A stretch of 64,000 nucleotides of DNA from Massilia sp. NR 4-1. Its GTDB lineage: Bacteria > Pseudomonadota > Gammaproteobacteria > Burkholderiales > Burkholderiaceae_D. Position numbers and translations under genes: made by a program. Positions 8,805 to 17,619 of this stretch are shown in pieces. Numbering within the stretch: the first letter of the stretch is position 1; each line of letters begins with the position of its first letter. The stretch spans positions 3,286,001 to 3,350,000 of the forward strand of contig NZ_CP012201.1 in NCBI RefSeq assembly GCF_001191005.1. The letters run 5' to 3'. The notes under the pieces are model-generated. The model did no database searches. It was given only the letters and a program-made list of their open reading frames with translations, and was not told the DNA's origin.

Positions 8805-9590
8805 TTACAGCGGACGGTATTCTGCCTCCAGTCTATCGAGTTCGGCGCACATTTGGCGGAACGCTTGCGCGGCCTGTCCCGGCTCGCCCTTCACGCCCAA
8901 TTCGATATGGCGACGCGTGCGCGCATCGCCCACGCTGGGCAGGCTGAACACCTTCACGCGCGGGAAGGACGCTTCGATCGCCACCATCAGCGGCGTCAGC
9001 GCCGATTCCGCCGCTTCATATACCAGCACGGCGTGTTCGGCGCGCGGTTCGCGGTTGAACAGGTCGGCGTAATGGGTGTCGAGCACCCATTCGATCATGG
9101 GCCAGGCCATCACCGGAAAGCCCGGCACGAAGTAATGCGTGCCGAGCGCGAAGCCGGGAATGTTGTTGTACGGATTGGGAATCAGCGCCGCGCCCTCGGC
9201 GAATTCGGCCATCTTCAGGCGGTGCAGGTTTTCCGCCGAATTCAGGTCGGCCACCTGGCCCGCCTCCTGCGCCACCTGGCGGATGCGCTGCTGGATCAGC
9301 TCCTTGCCTTGCGGGTGCAGCCGCAGCGGTTTGTCCAGCGCAGCGGCAGCCGCCTGGCGCGTATGGTCGTCCGGCGTGGCGCCGATGCCGCCGCAGGAAA
9401 ACACGATATCGCCGCTGGCGAAGCTGCGTTTCAGGGTGGCCGTGATGCGCGCCGGATCGTCGCCCAGGTATTCGGCCCAACCCAGTTGCAGACCGCGCGC
9501 CGCCAGCAGCTGCACCACTTTGGGGAAGTGCTGGTCGACGCGTTTTCCCGAAAGGATTTCGTCGCCTATGATAATCAGTCCAATAGCCAT
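8805..9590 (-). CDS. CinA N-domain / molybdopterin-binding (MoaB/Mog-like) protein
   Basis: This 261-residue protein has the fold of the CinA N-terminal domain. It starts with IIIGDEILSGKRVDQHFPKV and contains the family signature FSCGGIGATPDDHTR, which binds the pterin or nucleotide phosphate. The C-terminal deamidase domain of full-length CinA is absent, so it is the short competence/damage-inducible A type whose physiological substrate is not settled. It lies 16 nt downstream of the EI24 gene and is probably the last gene of that operon. Confidence 0.85.
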   Translation of the reverse strand: MAIGLIIIGDEILSGKRVDQHFPKVVQLLAARGLQLGWAEYLGDDPARITATLKRSFASGDIVFSCGGIGATPDDHTRQAAAAALDKPLRLHPQGKELIQQRIRQVAQEAGQVADLNSAENLHRLKMAEFAEGAALIPNPYNNIPGFALGTHYFVPGFPVMAWPMIEWVLDTHYADLFNREPRAEHAVLVYEAAESALTPLMVAIEASFPRVKVFSLPSVGDARTRRHIELGVKGEPGQAAQAFRQMCAELDRLEAEYRPL

Positions 9591-9606
9591 AGCCCTGCCC
9601 TATTCC

Positions 9607-10434
9607 TTAAGCCGTGTGCGTGATGTCCTTCTCCACGGCGGCAGCGCGCTGGCGCGCCAGCGCCTCCAGACAATAATACTCAAACCACAGGCCGGTGAAG
9701 ATAAAAATCAGCACGTACAGCCAGATCGAGGCCGCCGCCAGGAAGGGGAAGAAGACCACGGCGATGGCGGCGCCGCCAAGCCAGATCAGGCCGGGCAAGG
9801 CGCCCGCCGCGCCCGACACCACGCCGATCGCCAGCAGCTGCCAGCGGCGATCGTGCATCAGCTGCTTGCGCTCGTCCTCGCTGGCGTAATCGGCCAGCGC
9901 GTCGTACGCCATGACGCGGCTGGTCAGCCAGCCCCACAGCAGCACCTGGCTGGCCAGGGCCAGCGGCGGCACGAAATACAGCGGCAAGGTGCAGAACCAG
10001 ATGGCGGCGAACAGCACGAAGCAGCGCAAGGCCATGGCCACGCTGCCCAGCAGGGTGCCGCCCTGCTTTTTCTCCAGCGCCGGGAAATGGCGGCCGCCGA
10101 CATGGCGCACGATGAAGGGCATGGCCGCCACGCCCATGAAGATCAGGGCGGTCAGGATCATCAGCGGCAGCAGGAGCAGCAGGGCGACAAAGGGCACCAC
10201 CACGGTCTTCAGCGCGGCCAGGCCCCAGCTGCTGAGCCAGGAACCGCTGGCGCGGAAGCCATCGTATTCGGTGAACGTGGCGTGCAGCCAGTCCAGCAGC
10301 GGCTGCATGCCGAGGTAGAGCAGCAGCCCCCACACCAGCACGGACAGGATGAAGGGCACGATGCTGAGCAGCAGCATGCGGCCGTGCAGCTGCGACAGCA
10401 GCGCACGGCCATAGGCGTTGACGACGTCGCGCAT
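9607..10434 (-). CDS. EI24-domain inner-membrane protein
   Basis: This 275-residue protein has about six hydrophobic segments (for example MLLLSIVPFILSVLVWGLLLYLG and VVVPFVALLLLLPLMILTALIF). It matches the EI24/CysZ-like membrane family, whose bacterial members include sulfate channels. Substrate specificity cannot be read from the sequence. Its ATG shares one base with the stop of the upstream hydroxylase gene (TGATG), so translation is coupled. Confidence 0.8.
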   Translation of the reverse strand: MRDVVNAYGRALLSQLHGRMLLLSIVPFILSVLVWGLLLYLGMQPLLDWLHATFTEYDGFRASGSWLSSWGLAALKTVVVPFVALLLLLPLMILTALIFMGVAAMPFIVRHVGGRHFPALEKKQGGTLLGSVAMALRCFVLFAAIWFCTLPLYFVPPLALASQVLLWGWLTSRVMAYDALADYASEDERKQLMHDRRWQLLAIGVVSGAAGALPGLIWLGGAAIAVVFFPFLAAASIWLYVLIFIFTGLWFEYYCLEALARQRAAAVEKDITHTA

Positions 10435-11432
10435 CAGACGGGCTTCCTTTTACGGGCGAATTCCACCATGCGCTTCAAGCCCAGCCATTGCTGGCGCCAG
10501 AAGCCGCGGCCATAGTCGCGGCCGGGCCGCACGCTGCCGTCGGCATTGCTGCGCGGCAGCTGGTCGCGCACGCCGGTGGTTTCGAAACGCGGCGTGAAGT
10601 TGGCGGTGCGGAACAAAATATCCCAGACCGGCAGCAGCACGCCGAAATTGCAGCCGCCCAGCGAGCCCTGCCCTTTCGATTCGTGGCCGATGCCGATCGC
10701 ATGGTGCATGCGGTGGAAGCGCGGCGACACCAGCAGGCGCTCGCCGAGCAGGCCGAAATGGATGCGCACATTGGCGTGCTGCAGGCTTTGCAGCATGCGC
10801 GAGAGCGACACCAGCAGCACATACTGGCCGGGCGGCACGCCGATGGCCAGCGCCAGCGCGCCCATCATCACATCGCGCAGCAGGTCGTCGAGCAGGTGGT
10901 TGCGGTCGTCGCTCCACAGATTCATATTGCGCTGGCTGTGGTGCAGGCTGTGCAAGCCCCACCACCAGCCGAAATGGTGCTGGGCGCGGTGGAACCAGTA
11001 ATCGAAGAAGTCCAGCACCACCAGGTACAGGAAGAAACCGAGCATGGGATTCATGCCCGGCAACAGCTCTTCCAGATTGAAGGGGCGCACGTTCTCCATG
11101 CGCAGCATGCCGGCCAGGCTGTCCATCAGCGGATCGAGCGTGAAGAAGATCAGCACCGGGAACAGGCCGATGCGGTGGATCACCGTATAGACGAAATCGT
11201 TCCAGCGCGCGCGCCTATCGTCGAACTGGTGCACGGGAATCAGGGCTTCCAGCGGGCGCAGCAGGGTGAACAGGATCACTAGCTCGCACAGGCCGGTCAG
11301 CAGCCATTCCGTGCCCTCGAAAGCCTCTTCGGTAAATTCGCCCAGGCCGGTGTAATAAATCAGGGGCTGGATCAGGCTTTCGAACAGCCAGCCCTGGGCC
11401 ATGCCAAACCAGTCGGTGAGTAAATGCATCAT
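10434..11432 (-). CDS. Sterol desaturase / fatty acid hydroxylase superfamily protein
   Basis: This 332-residue integral membrane di-iron enzyme carries the histidine clusters of the family: HRAQHH, LHSLHHS and HRMHHA. Hydrophobic helices surround them, as in sterol desaturases and alkyl lipid hydroxylases acting on membrane lipid chains. The substrate is unknown. The gene is coupled at both ends: its start overlaps the deacetylase stop by 4 nt (ATGA) and its stop overlaps the EI24 gene start by one base. Confidence 0.85.
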   Translation of the reverse strand: MMHLLTDWFGMAQGWLFESLIQPLIYYTGLGEFTEEAFEGTEWLLTGLCELVILFTLLRPLEALIPVHQFDDRRARWNDFVYTVIHRIGLFPVLIFFTLDPLMDSLAGMLRMENVRPFNLEELLPGMNPMLGFFLYLVVLDFFDYWFHRAQHHFGWWWGLHSLHHSQRNMNLWSDDRNHLLDDLLRDVMMGALALAIGVPPGQYVLLVSLSRMLQSLQHANVRIHFGLLGERLLVSPRFHRMHHAIGIGHESKGQGSLGGCNFGVLLPVWDILFRTANFTPRFETTGVRDQLPRSNADGSVRPGRDYGRGFWRQQWLGLKRMVEFARKRKPV

Positions 11433-12253
11433 TGCTGCTTCATCATTTCCAAGTAATCAGGGTGCTCGCGCAAGGTGGCGAAGCACATGCCCTTCTGCTT
11501 CAGGCCCAGGATCAGCGGCTCCAGATTGGCCGGCGCCCACGGGTCCTTGCGCGACCAGATGCCCATATGGGCCATAAAGATATCGCCATCGCGCAAGCCA
11601 TCCAGCGATTTTTTCAACAATAGCGCATTCGGCGCCGTTTCGCTGGGCAGCTCATCGCCGGAGAAGCCGGCCTTGGCCCAGCCCACATGGGCATAGCCGC
11701 AAGCCTTGGCCGCCGCCAGCGTACGCGGCGAGGTGCGCCCGCCCGGCGCGCGCCAGAGCGGATCGAGACCGCGCCCGGTCAGCTCGCGGAAGCGCTGCTC
11801 GACGCGGCGGATTTCCGCGCAATACTGCTGGGCCGTCCACTGCTGGCTGTGCCCGGCCTGGGCGCCGAACTGCGGTTTGACCTGGATCAAACCGTTCGCC
11901 GCATCTTTTTGCCAGTAGACGTGATCGAAGGTATGCGAGCCGAAAGCATGGCCTTCCGCGACCCGGGCCTTCCAGTACCCGGCCCAGGCGGGATCGAGCG
12001 AATAGTCGCCGCGCACGGTCTTTTCATTGGCCAGGAAGAAGGTGGCCTTGATCTGGTGCCGGTGCAAGGTGGCGGCTATCAGCTCGGCCTGGGACTGGCT
12101 GCCCGTGTCAAACGTCAGGTAGACCGTGCCGCGGCACGCCGGCGCGGCGGGCGTAGACTGCGCCGTGGCAAGCGCGGCAAGGGCCAGCGCCGCTGCGGCG
12201 GCGGCCCTTGCCCGTTTTCCTGTCTGCTGTGCGGTGCTGCGCGGGGCTGCCAT
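11429..12253 (-). CDS. Exported polysaccharide deacetylase family protein
   Basis: This 274-residue protein has an N-terminal signal sequence (AAAAALALAALATAQSTPAAPA) and a NodB-type deacetylase domain. Motif 1 is TFDTG (TFDDG in canonical enzymes), motif 2 is SHTFDH with the metal-binding histidines, and motif 3 is RAPGGR. The second Asp of motif 1 is T, so metal coordination may differ from the classic Asp-His-His site. It is the first gene of a translationally coupled set with the hydroxylase and EI24 protein, suggesting a joint role in envelope modification. Confidence 0.8.
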   Translation of the reverse strand: MAAPRSTAQQTGKRARAAAAAALALAALATAQSTPAAPACRGTVYLTFDTGSQSQAELIAATLHRHQIKATFFLANEKTVRGDYSLDPAWAGYWKARVAEGHAFGSHTFDHVYWQKDAANGLIQVKPQFGAQAGHSQQWTAQQYCAEIRRVEQRFRELTGRGLDPLWRAPGGRTSPRTLAAAKACGYAHVGWAKAGFSGDELPSETAPNALLLKKSLDGLRDGDIFMAHMGIWSRKDPWAPANLEPLILGLKQKGMCFATLREHPDYLEMMKQQ

Positions 12254-12266
12254 CGGCCCTCCTGCC

Positions 12267-13235
12267 TTACATGCGCGCCGAGGAATTGGCGAAGAAGACG
12301 CCGTGCGGCGAGCGGCCGACCGGAATCAGATTGGTGACCTTGCGCGTCGGCAGGTCGATCACCGCCACTTTCTTGATCCAGCGCAGCGTCACCCACATGG
12401 TCTTGCCGTCTTCGGTGATTTCCATGCAGTCGGGACCGCCCGGCACATTGATGGTGCCGACGTTTTCCAGCGTCTTCTGGTCGATGATATTGATGGTGTT
12501 CGAGACCCGGTTCGACACATAGATCATGCGGTTGTCGCCCTGCGCGCGGAAGTTGTGCGTGCCGGCGCCGGCCTTGATGCGCTTGACGGTCTTCTGGGCG
12601 CGCCAGTCGATCACTTCCACATAATCGGAACCCATGATGCCGATCAGCAGGTATTTATCGTCCGGCGTCACGGTGATGCCGGCCGGCAGCTTGCCCACCG
12701 GCAGCGTCCATTTGATGGTCTGCGTCGTCAGGTCGATGGCGCTGACCTGGTCGCTACCCTGGCGCGTGATAAAAGCGGTCTTGCTGTCGGCGCTGAAGGC
12801 GATATGGCTGGGCAGCTTGGGCATGGGCAGGCGCTTGGCCAAGGTGAAGTTCTTGCCGTCATAGCGGTAGACGTCCACATGGTCGAGGCGCAGCGCGGTG
12901 GCGACGAACCATTTCTGGTCCGGCGAGAAACCGATCTGGTAAGGATCCGTGATGTCTTTGACGTGGCGCTGGATCTGGCCGGTTTTCGGATCGAGGAAGA
13001 TCAGTTCATTGCCGACGGCGCTGGCGACGATCAGGGACTTGTTGTCCGGCGTGGCCATCAGGTGGTGCGGCTCTTTGCCGACGGCGAAGGTGGACAGGCT
13101 CTTCTTCGTATTCTGATCCAGCAGCTGCACAGTGGCGTCACGGGAATTAAGGATGACCACGACATTGGCCTGGACCGCCGGAATGGCGGCAAACAGGCAA
13201 AGGGACATAACGGCACGACGAATACTGCGTAACAT
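12267..13235 (-). CDS. Periplasmic YVTN/YncE-type beta-propeller protein
   Basis: This 322-residue protein has a signal peptide (MSLCLFAAIPAVQA). Repeated blades of the PDNKSLIVAS / PDDKYLLIGI / DGKTMWVTLRW type each hold a short strand run with a G-containing turn, forming a seven-bladed YVTN-like propeller. Such proteins serve as scaffolds or bind ligands in the periplasm; no catalytic residues are evident. It is separated from the deacetylase gene by 13 nt and may be co-transcribed with it. Confidence 0.8.
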   Translation of the reverse strand: MLRSIRRAVMSLCLFAAIPAVQANVVVILNSRDATVQLLDQNTKKSLSTFAVGKEPHHLMATPDNKSLIVASAVGNELIFLDPKTGQIQRHVKDITDPYQIGFSPDQKWFVATALRLDHVDVYRYDGKNFTLAKRLPMPKLPSHIAFSADSKTAFITRQGSDQVSAIDLTTQTIKWTLPVGKLPAGITVTPDDKYLLIGIMGSDYVEVIDWRAQKTVKRIKAGAGTHNFRAQGDNRMIYVSNRVSNTINIIDQKTLENVGTINVPGGPDCMEITEDGKTMWVTLRWIKKVAVIDLPTRKVTNLIPVGRSPHGVFFANSSARM

Positions 13236-13450
13236 GAAAAATCCCGCCTGAGAGAAGCAAAACCTTATTTTAAAGGGAAACCGGGGTTTATATAGTTATT
13301 GCCGACAATATTTAAGGGGGATTTAAAGCGCGGCTTAAGTCTAGCTGCCAGTTTTATTCGTGCCGTGAATACGGCGGCGGCATGGCGCGGGCCGGAACCA
13401 TGCACTACAATCGGGGGCTAAATTCCCTATTGATTAACCAAGGAGCATTC

Positions 13451-13807
13451 ATGTCCATCATCACCACCCCATCCGGCCTGCAATACGAAGACATCACCAC
13501 CGGCGACGGCGCCGAAGCCAAGGCGGGCCAGAACGTCACCGTGCACTACACCGGCTGGCTGCGCAACGACGACGGCAGCAAAGGCCCGAAATTCGATTCC
13601 AGCAAAGACCGCAACGACCCGTTCGAATTCGCCCTGGGCGCCGGCATGGTGATCCGCGGCTGGGACGAAGGCGTGCAAGGCATGAAGATCGGCGGCCTGC
13701 GCCAGCTGACCATCCCGGCTGAGCTGGGCTATGGCGCGCGCGGCGCCGGCGGCGTGATCCCGCCGAACGCCACCCTGATCTTCGACGTCGAACTGCTGGG
13801 CGTATAA
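13451..13807 (+). CDS. FKBP-type peptidyl-prolyl cis-trans isomerase
   Basis: This 118-residue single-domain FKBP speeds proline isomerisation during protein folding. It shows the core motifs GLQYEDITTGDG, VTVHYTGWL, KFDSSKDRNDPFEFALG, VIRGWDEGVQGMKIGG and GYGARGAGGVIPPNATLIFDVELL. It has no signal peptide, so it is probably cytoplasmic. The ATG at 13451 is preceded by AGGAG at 13441-13445, which rules out the longer upstream frame. Confidence 0.95.
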   Translation: MSIITTPSGLQYEDITTGDGAEAKAGQNVTVHYTGWLRNDDGSKGPKFDSSKDRNDPFEFALGAGMVIRGWDEGVQGMKIGGLRQLTIPAELGYGARGAGGVIPPNATLIFDVELLGV

Positions 13808-13808
13808 G

Positions 13809-14027
13809 ATGCCGCGCGCCCTGTTGGCAGCAGTGCCGGCAGTGCTGGGCGCCAGCCTGCTGGCGGCGACGCTGGGCGGCTGCGCCGTCGTGGCCGTCAC
13901 CGGCGCCGTGGTCGGCGCCGGCGTGACGGTGGCCTCCACCGCCGTCGATGTGGGCGTGGCGGCCGGCAAGGGCGTGGTCTCGGTCGGCAAGGCCGTGGCC
14001 GGCTCCGGCGACGACGAGAAGAAGTAA
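13809..14027 (+). CDS. Small predicted lipoprotein
   Basis: This is a 72-residue protein with a hydrophobic leader ending in a lipobox (LAATLGGC). A Gly/Ala/Val-rich segment (VVAVTGAVVGAGVTVASTAVDVGVAAGKGVVSVGKAV) and a charged tail follow. It starts 1 nt after the FKBP stop and is followed by a terminator, so it is probably co-expressed with FKBP. The function is unknown; the repeated GxxxG-like pattern suggests membrane association. Confidence 0.7.
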   Translation: MPRALLAAVPAVLGASLLAATLGGCAVVAVTGAVVGAGVTVASTAVDVGVAAGKGVVSVGKAVAGSGDDEKK

Positions 14028-14031
14028 AAAG

Positions 14032-14057
14032 AAGGCCGGCGCTCAGCCGGCCTTTTC
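14032..14057. terminator. Rho-independent terminator
   Basis: Stem AAGGCCGGC (14032-14040) pairs with GCCGGCCTT (14046-14054) and is followed by T residues. It closes the FKBP-lipoprotein unit and faces the convergent anti-sigma-like gene. Confidence 0.85.
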
Positions 14058-14088
14058 CCACCGCATCCGCAAACCCAATCAGGTCAGC

Positions 14089-14841
14089 TCAGCGTTTCCA
14101 TCCCTTGCGCATGGCGTCGCGCTCGCCGCGCTCATCGAGCGGCTGGGCGCCGCTGCGCTGGTCGATCGCATCCTGCACCACTTGCGGCATCTCCGCCGCC
14201 GCCTGGCGCGACGCGCCCTGCGAAGCCGGCCGCATATACTGCACCAGCAAGGGCAAGCGCCACTCGCCGCCGTTCTTGCAAGCCAGCCCCGCCAGATCCT
14301 GCACATTGCCATCGGCGATAAAGCTACGGCAAAACAGTCCGTCGACCGACACGAAGGTCAGACCGATGCGGACACCGCCCGCCGCCACCGCATTCGACAT
14401 CAGCTGGTGCTCCAGCGCCGTGGCCAGCCTGCCCTGGGCCGTCAAGCCGCCTTCGCGGCTGACCACGCTTTCGCTGACGGCATCCGTTTGCAGCCACATC
14501 AGTCCGTAGCGTCCCGCCAGCATGCCCAGCACCAGCGTGACCAGCAGCGCCGTCCACACCGGCCAGGACCAGCGCCACAGATGGCGGGCGCGGCGCGCCG
14601 CCTGCTGACTGGCTTCCTTTCTGGCACGCACGGCCGCCAGCTGCACCACGATGGCCTGGTGCTGCGGCTGGCGCCGCCGCCCCTGCGCCGCTTCGCTGCT
14701 GCCCGCGTGTGTCAGCTTGAATCGGGCCACGCGCTCAGCCAGACCGGCATCGCGCTGCATGGCCTCTTCAATGGCATGGCGGGTCGCCTGGTCCAGTTCC
14801 CCGTCGGCATAAGCCATCAGGACATCGTCGGAAAAACTCAT
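14089..14841 (-). CDS. Anti-sigma-factor-like membrane protein
   Basis: This 250-residue protein begins with MSFSDDVLMAYADGELDQATRHAIEEAM, the zinc-free version of the N-terminal anti-sigma domain. It has one transmembrane helix (about residues 93-112, WPVWTALLVTLVLGMLAGRYG) and a periplasmic C-terminal domain with two cysteines. This layout fits RsiW/ChrR-type anti-sigma factors that hold an ECF sigma factor at the membrane. No sigma gene lies next to it on either side, which is unusual. Confidence 0.65.
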   Translation of the reverse strand: MSFSDDVLMAYADGELDQATRHAIEEAMQRDAGLAERVARFKLTHAGSSEAAQGRRRQPQHQAIVVQLAAVRARKEASQQAARRARHLWRWSWPVWTALLVTLVLGMLAGRYGLMWLQTDAVSESVVSREGGLTAQGRLATALEHQLMSNAVAAGGVRIGLTFVSVDGLFCRSFIADGNVQDLAGLACKNGGEWRLPLLVQYMRPASQGASRQAAAEMPQVVQDAIDQRSGAQPLDERGERDAMRKGWKR

Positions 14842-15126
14842 GATTCCATCCCCGCCCGTTCAGAATCCGATTCCTTATATTAGCACCGGGCTGCGCTAAT
14901 TCGTGCCCTGTTTGCGCGGCAGCGACAGGGCCGCGCCAATCGGCCGCCGGCCAGCCGCGCCAATGCGGTGCAGCCGCGGCGCGCGCCGCGGACAGCCAGG
15001 ATTTACGCCTGTTTTTTGGGCAGTTTTGTCGCAAGCCATGCACTGTAAGGGTTTCTTCAAAGAGAAAGCATTACATTTGGCAATTATTGTGCTAATCTGC
15101 GCGCTCTATTAACCAAGGAGGTAGTA

Positions 15127-15414
15127 ATGAAAAAAGGCGAACTGATTGCAGAATTTGCGAAACGTACCGAGATGTCCGGTGCCGCCGCCAATGACGCAGT
15201 GAACACTCTGATTGCCATCGTTACCGAGCGTCTGAAAAAAGGCGATACGGTCGGCATCACCGGCTTCGGCACCTTCTCCGTCGCCAAACGCGCTGCTCGC
15301 AAAGGCCGCAATCCTGCAACCGGCGAAGCGATCAAAATCGCCGCGTCCAAGACCCCAAAATTCTCGGCTGGCGCTACCCTGAAAGCGGCAGTGAACCCAA
15401 CCAAGAAGAAGTAA
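15127..15414 (+). CDS. HU family DNA-binding protein
   Basis: This 95-residue histone-like protein compacts and bends DNA. It has the family features MKKGELIAEFAKRTEMSGAA, the GFGTFSV segment and the DNA-binding arm KRAARKGRNPATGEAIKI. The C-terminal tail NPTKKK is basic. A strong AGGAGG lies just before the ATG and an isolated terminator follows, fitting high monocistronic expression. Confidence 0.95.
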   Translation: MKKGELIAEFAKRTEMSGAAANDAVNTLIAIVTERLKKGDTVGITGFGTFSVAKRAARKGRNPATGEAIKIAASKTPKFSAGATLKAAVNPTKKK

Positions 15415-15429
15415 TTCTCGGTCCCGCCG

Positions 15430-15482
15430 AAACGGCGGTTCAGGGCAGTCCCTTCGGCCTGTCCTGAACCGCCGTTTTTTTA
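15430..15482 (+). terminator. Rho-independent terminator after HU
   Basis: A 15-bp stem (15430-15444 with 15463-15477, core CGGCGGTTCAGG / CCTGAACCGCCG) is followed by a run of T. Confidence 0.9.
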
Positions 15483-15582
15483 TTGGCGCCCGATTTGAGC
15501 CTTCCCTCTAGTTTTCCGGCACTGTGCGGCGGGGCTTCTTTGTATGATATGGCCCTTACCCATTGCCAAGAGGAGATTAGAC

Positions 15583-15840
15583 ATGAGTTTGCAAGAGCAA
15601 TTCGATCAGGCCGTGCTGGATTCGAAAAACCTGCCTGAGCGTCCGGACAATATCACCCTGCTGAAAATCTACGCCCTGTTCAAACAGGCGTCGGCGGGCG
15701 ATGCCAGCGGCGAGCGTCCCGGCATGACCGACTTCGTCAACCGCGCCAAATTCGACGCCTGGGCCAACCTGAAAGGCACGGCGCAGGAAGAAGCCAAGCA
15801 GCAGTATGTCGACCTGATCGAAGAACTGAAAGCGGCTTGA
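15583..15840 (+). CDS. Acyl-CoA-binding protein
   Basis: This 85-residue four-helix acyl-CoA-binding protein binds medium- and long-chain acyl-CoA esters in the cytosol. Family motifs are LPERPDNITLLKIYALFKQASAGD and FDAWANLKGTAQEEAKQQYVDLI, with the conserved Tyr, Lys and Trp. AGGAG at 15571 fixes the start at 15583. It neighbours a PHA-system protein across a shared terminator, fitting a lipid/PHA context. Confidence 0.93.
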   Translation: MSLQEQFDQAVLDSKNLPERPDNITLLKIYALFKQASAGDASGERPGMTDFVNRAKFDAWANLKGTAQEEAKQQYVDLIEELKAA

Positions 15841-15858
15841 TACACCAAGCGCAGGCAA

Positions 15859-15896
15859 AAAAAACGGGGCGCCTCAGAGCGCCCCGCTGTTTTTTG
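15859..15896. terminator. Bidirectional terminator
   Basis: Stem CGGGGCGC (15865-15872) pairs with GCGCCCCG (15879-15886). An A-run precedes it and a T-run follows, so it serves the acyl-CoA-binding gene (+) and the convergent PHA-system gene (-). Confidence 0.88.
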
Positions 15897-15909
15897 GCCT
15901 GAAGCCGGT

Positions 15910-16194
15910 TCAGGCCGCGCCGGCAAACACCTTGCGCATATTCTCGGCCACCTTGCTTTCGATGCTAGAAGAGAAGGCGCTGAGCAGGAAGCCCAGCTTG
16001 ATTTTCATCTGCGCCTGTTCCGGCGCCAGGGTCAGCGAACCTTCCACGCCGCTGCGCTCGAAACGCAGCACATCGCCCTGCCAGGTGCAGGCCAGATCGA
16101 ATTCCTGCGCCATTTTTTGCGCCACTTTTTCCGCTGCCGCCCTTGCCTGGGCTGGGTCCAGGCTGTGTTCCTGGGTGATGTTGATATCGGCCAT
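15910..16194 (-). CDS. Polyhydroxyalkanoic acid system family protein
   Basis: This 94-residue protein matches the small PHA-granule-region family. It starts MADINITQEHSLDPAQARAAAEKVAQKMAQEF and ends with amphipathic sequence (KLGFLLSAFSSSIESKVAENMRKVF). These proteins occur with PHA synthesis and granule genes; their biochemical role is not firmly known. It follows the antiporter gene after 43 nt on the same strand. Confidence 0.8.
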   Translation of the reverse strand: MADINITQEHSLDPAQARAAAEKVAQKMAQEFDLACTWQGDVLRFERSGVEGSLTLAPEQAQMKIKLGFLLSAFSSSIESKVAENMRKVFAGAA

Positions 16195-16237
16195 GCGCCT
16201 TCCTCGTCCTGAGCAAAAGGCGCAATGATGCCACAGC

Positions 16238-17494
16238 CTAGAGCAGGCGAAAAGCCAGGATGGCGACGATGGTCGGTCCCAGGGCCGCCAGGAACAGGTA
16301 GGCGGCGTTCACCGTGCCCAGCTCGAAATGGCCTTTGAGGATGGCCATGCCGGCCGGATTCGGCGCGTTGGCGATCACCGTCAGGCCGCCGCCGGTGACG
16401 GCGCCGGTCACCAGCGCGTACTTGAAGTCGTCGCTCAAGCCTTCCACCAGCGAGCCCAGATACGTCAGGGCCGCATTGTCGGTGACGGCGGTCAGCGCGG
16501 TGGCGCCATAGTAGACGGCCGAACTGCTCATGCTCATCAGCACGCGCTCCAGCCACCATTGCTGCTGGCCGCCCAGCACCACCAGGCCGGCCAGGAAGAA
16601 GGCCACCATCAAGCCCTCCCGCAAGATCAGGCGATCCTGGTAGCGCCCATAGGCATGGGCCACGCCCAGGAAGAACAGGAAGAGGCCGAGGAAGACGGCG
16701 GGATGGTGGGAAAACACCACCACTCCCGCCAGGAAACCCAGATGGACCAAGGTCAAAGGCCAGGGCACGCGCGCTTCCTCCGCCTCGCTGGCCGGGCGGT
16801 GGGCTGACAGCTCGCCGGCGAACAGCAAGGTCGCGGCCATGGCGTTGACGGCCACGGCCAGCGCCGCCTTCCAGCCGATGTGGCTAAGCATGAAGGCCAT
16901 ATCCCACTGCCATTTCCCGGCCACCATCAGCACCGGCGGCGCGGCGAACGGGGTCAGGGTGCCGCCGATCGAGACGTTGACGAACAGCACGCCGAGCGTG
17001 GCGTATTTCAGGCGCTCGGACAGGCCGCGCGCAAACACGCTGTGCGACAGGATCATGGCGCCCAGGGTCATGGCGGCCGGTTCCGTGATGAAGGAACCGA
17101 GCAGGGGCACCACGGCCAGCACGGTGAAGTAGAAGCCCATGCTGCCCGGCAGGCGCACCGCTCCGGCCAGCAGGCGCACGCCGGCCCGGGTCGCCACCAG
17201 CACCGGGCGGGTGGCGGCGATCACCATGATGGTGAAGACGAACAGCGGCTCGGTGTAGTTGCGGCTGTCCAGATAGGCGGTGGCGGCGGGCGCGCCATCC
17301 AGCGCGAAGATGCACAGCACCAGCACCAGCGCCCAGAAGCCGAACACGACTTCGACCTCGCCCAGCAAATGCCAGATGCCGGCGTGGGCCGGATGGGCAT
17401 GGGCCAGGCGCTCGAACAGCTTGGTGGAAAAGGTATGCAGGACGGCGATGGCGAACAAGGCTGCGCCAATGATTTGGATGCTGGTCGGTGCCAC
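16238..17494 (-). CDS. Putative Na+/H+ antiporter (ion transporter superfamily)
   Basis: This 418-residue inner-membrane protein has about eleven hydrophobic segments. Characteristic loops are LGSFITEPAAMTLGAMIL, FVNVSIGGTLTPFAAPPVLMVAG and VTDNAALTYLGSLV. The paired re-entrant loops with conserved Thr/Pro and Asp/Asn recall NhaD/arsenite-type ion transporters. It probably exchanges monovalent cations for protons; the ion cannot be told from sequence alone. Confidence 0.8.
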   Translation of the reverse strand: MAPTSIQIIGAALFAIAVLHTFSTKLFERLAHAHPAHAGIWHLLGEVEVVFGFWALVLVLCIFALDGAPAATAYLDSRNYTEPLFVFTIMVIAATRPVLVATRAGVRLLAGAVRLPGSMGFYFTVLAVVPLLGSFITEPAAMTLGAMILSHSVFARGLSERLKYATLGVLFVNVSIGGTLTPFAAPPVLMVAGKWQWDMAFMLSHIGWKAALAVAVNAMAATLLFAGELSAHRPASEAEEARVPWPLTLVHLGFLAGVVVFSHHPAVFLGLFLFFLGVAHAYGRYQDRLILREGLMVAFFLAGLVVLGGQQQWWLERVLMSMSSSAVYYGATALTAVTDNAALTYLGSLVEGLSDDFKYALVTGAVTGGGLTVIANAPNPAGMAILKGHFELGTVNAAYLFLAALGPTIVAILAFRLL

Positions 17495-17619
17495 TCGGTC
17501 TCCCCTGTTGTTTTGCTGTTTTCTCCGATTGTACTTTGTGCTGGATCAAACGCCAGGCGGCGGCGCGGGAGAACCATGGTTTGCCAGGACGGCGCCGCCG
17601 TCCCTTACCGGAGAACATC

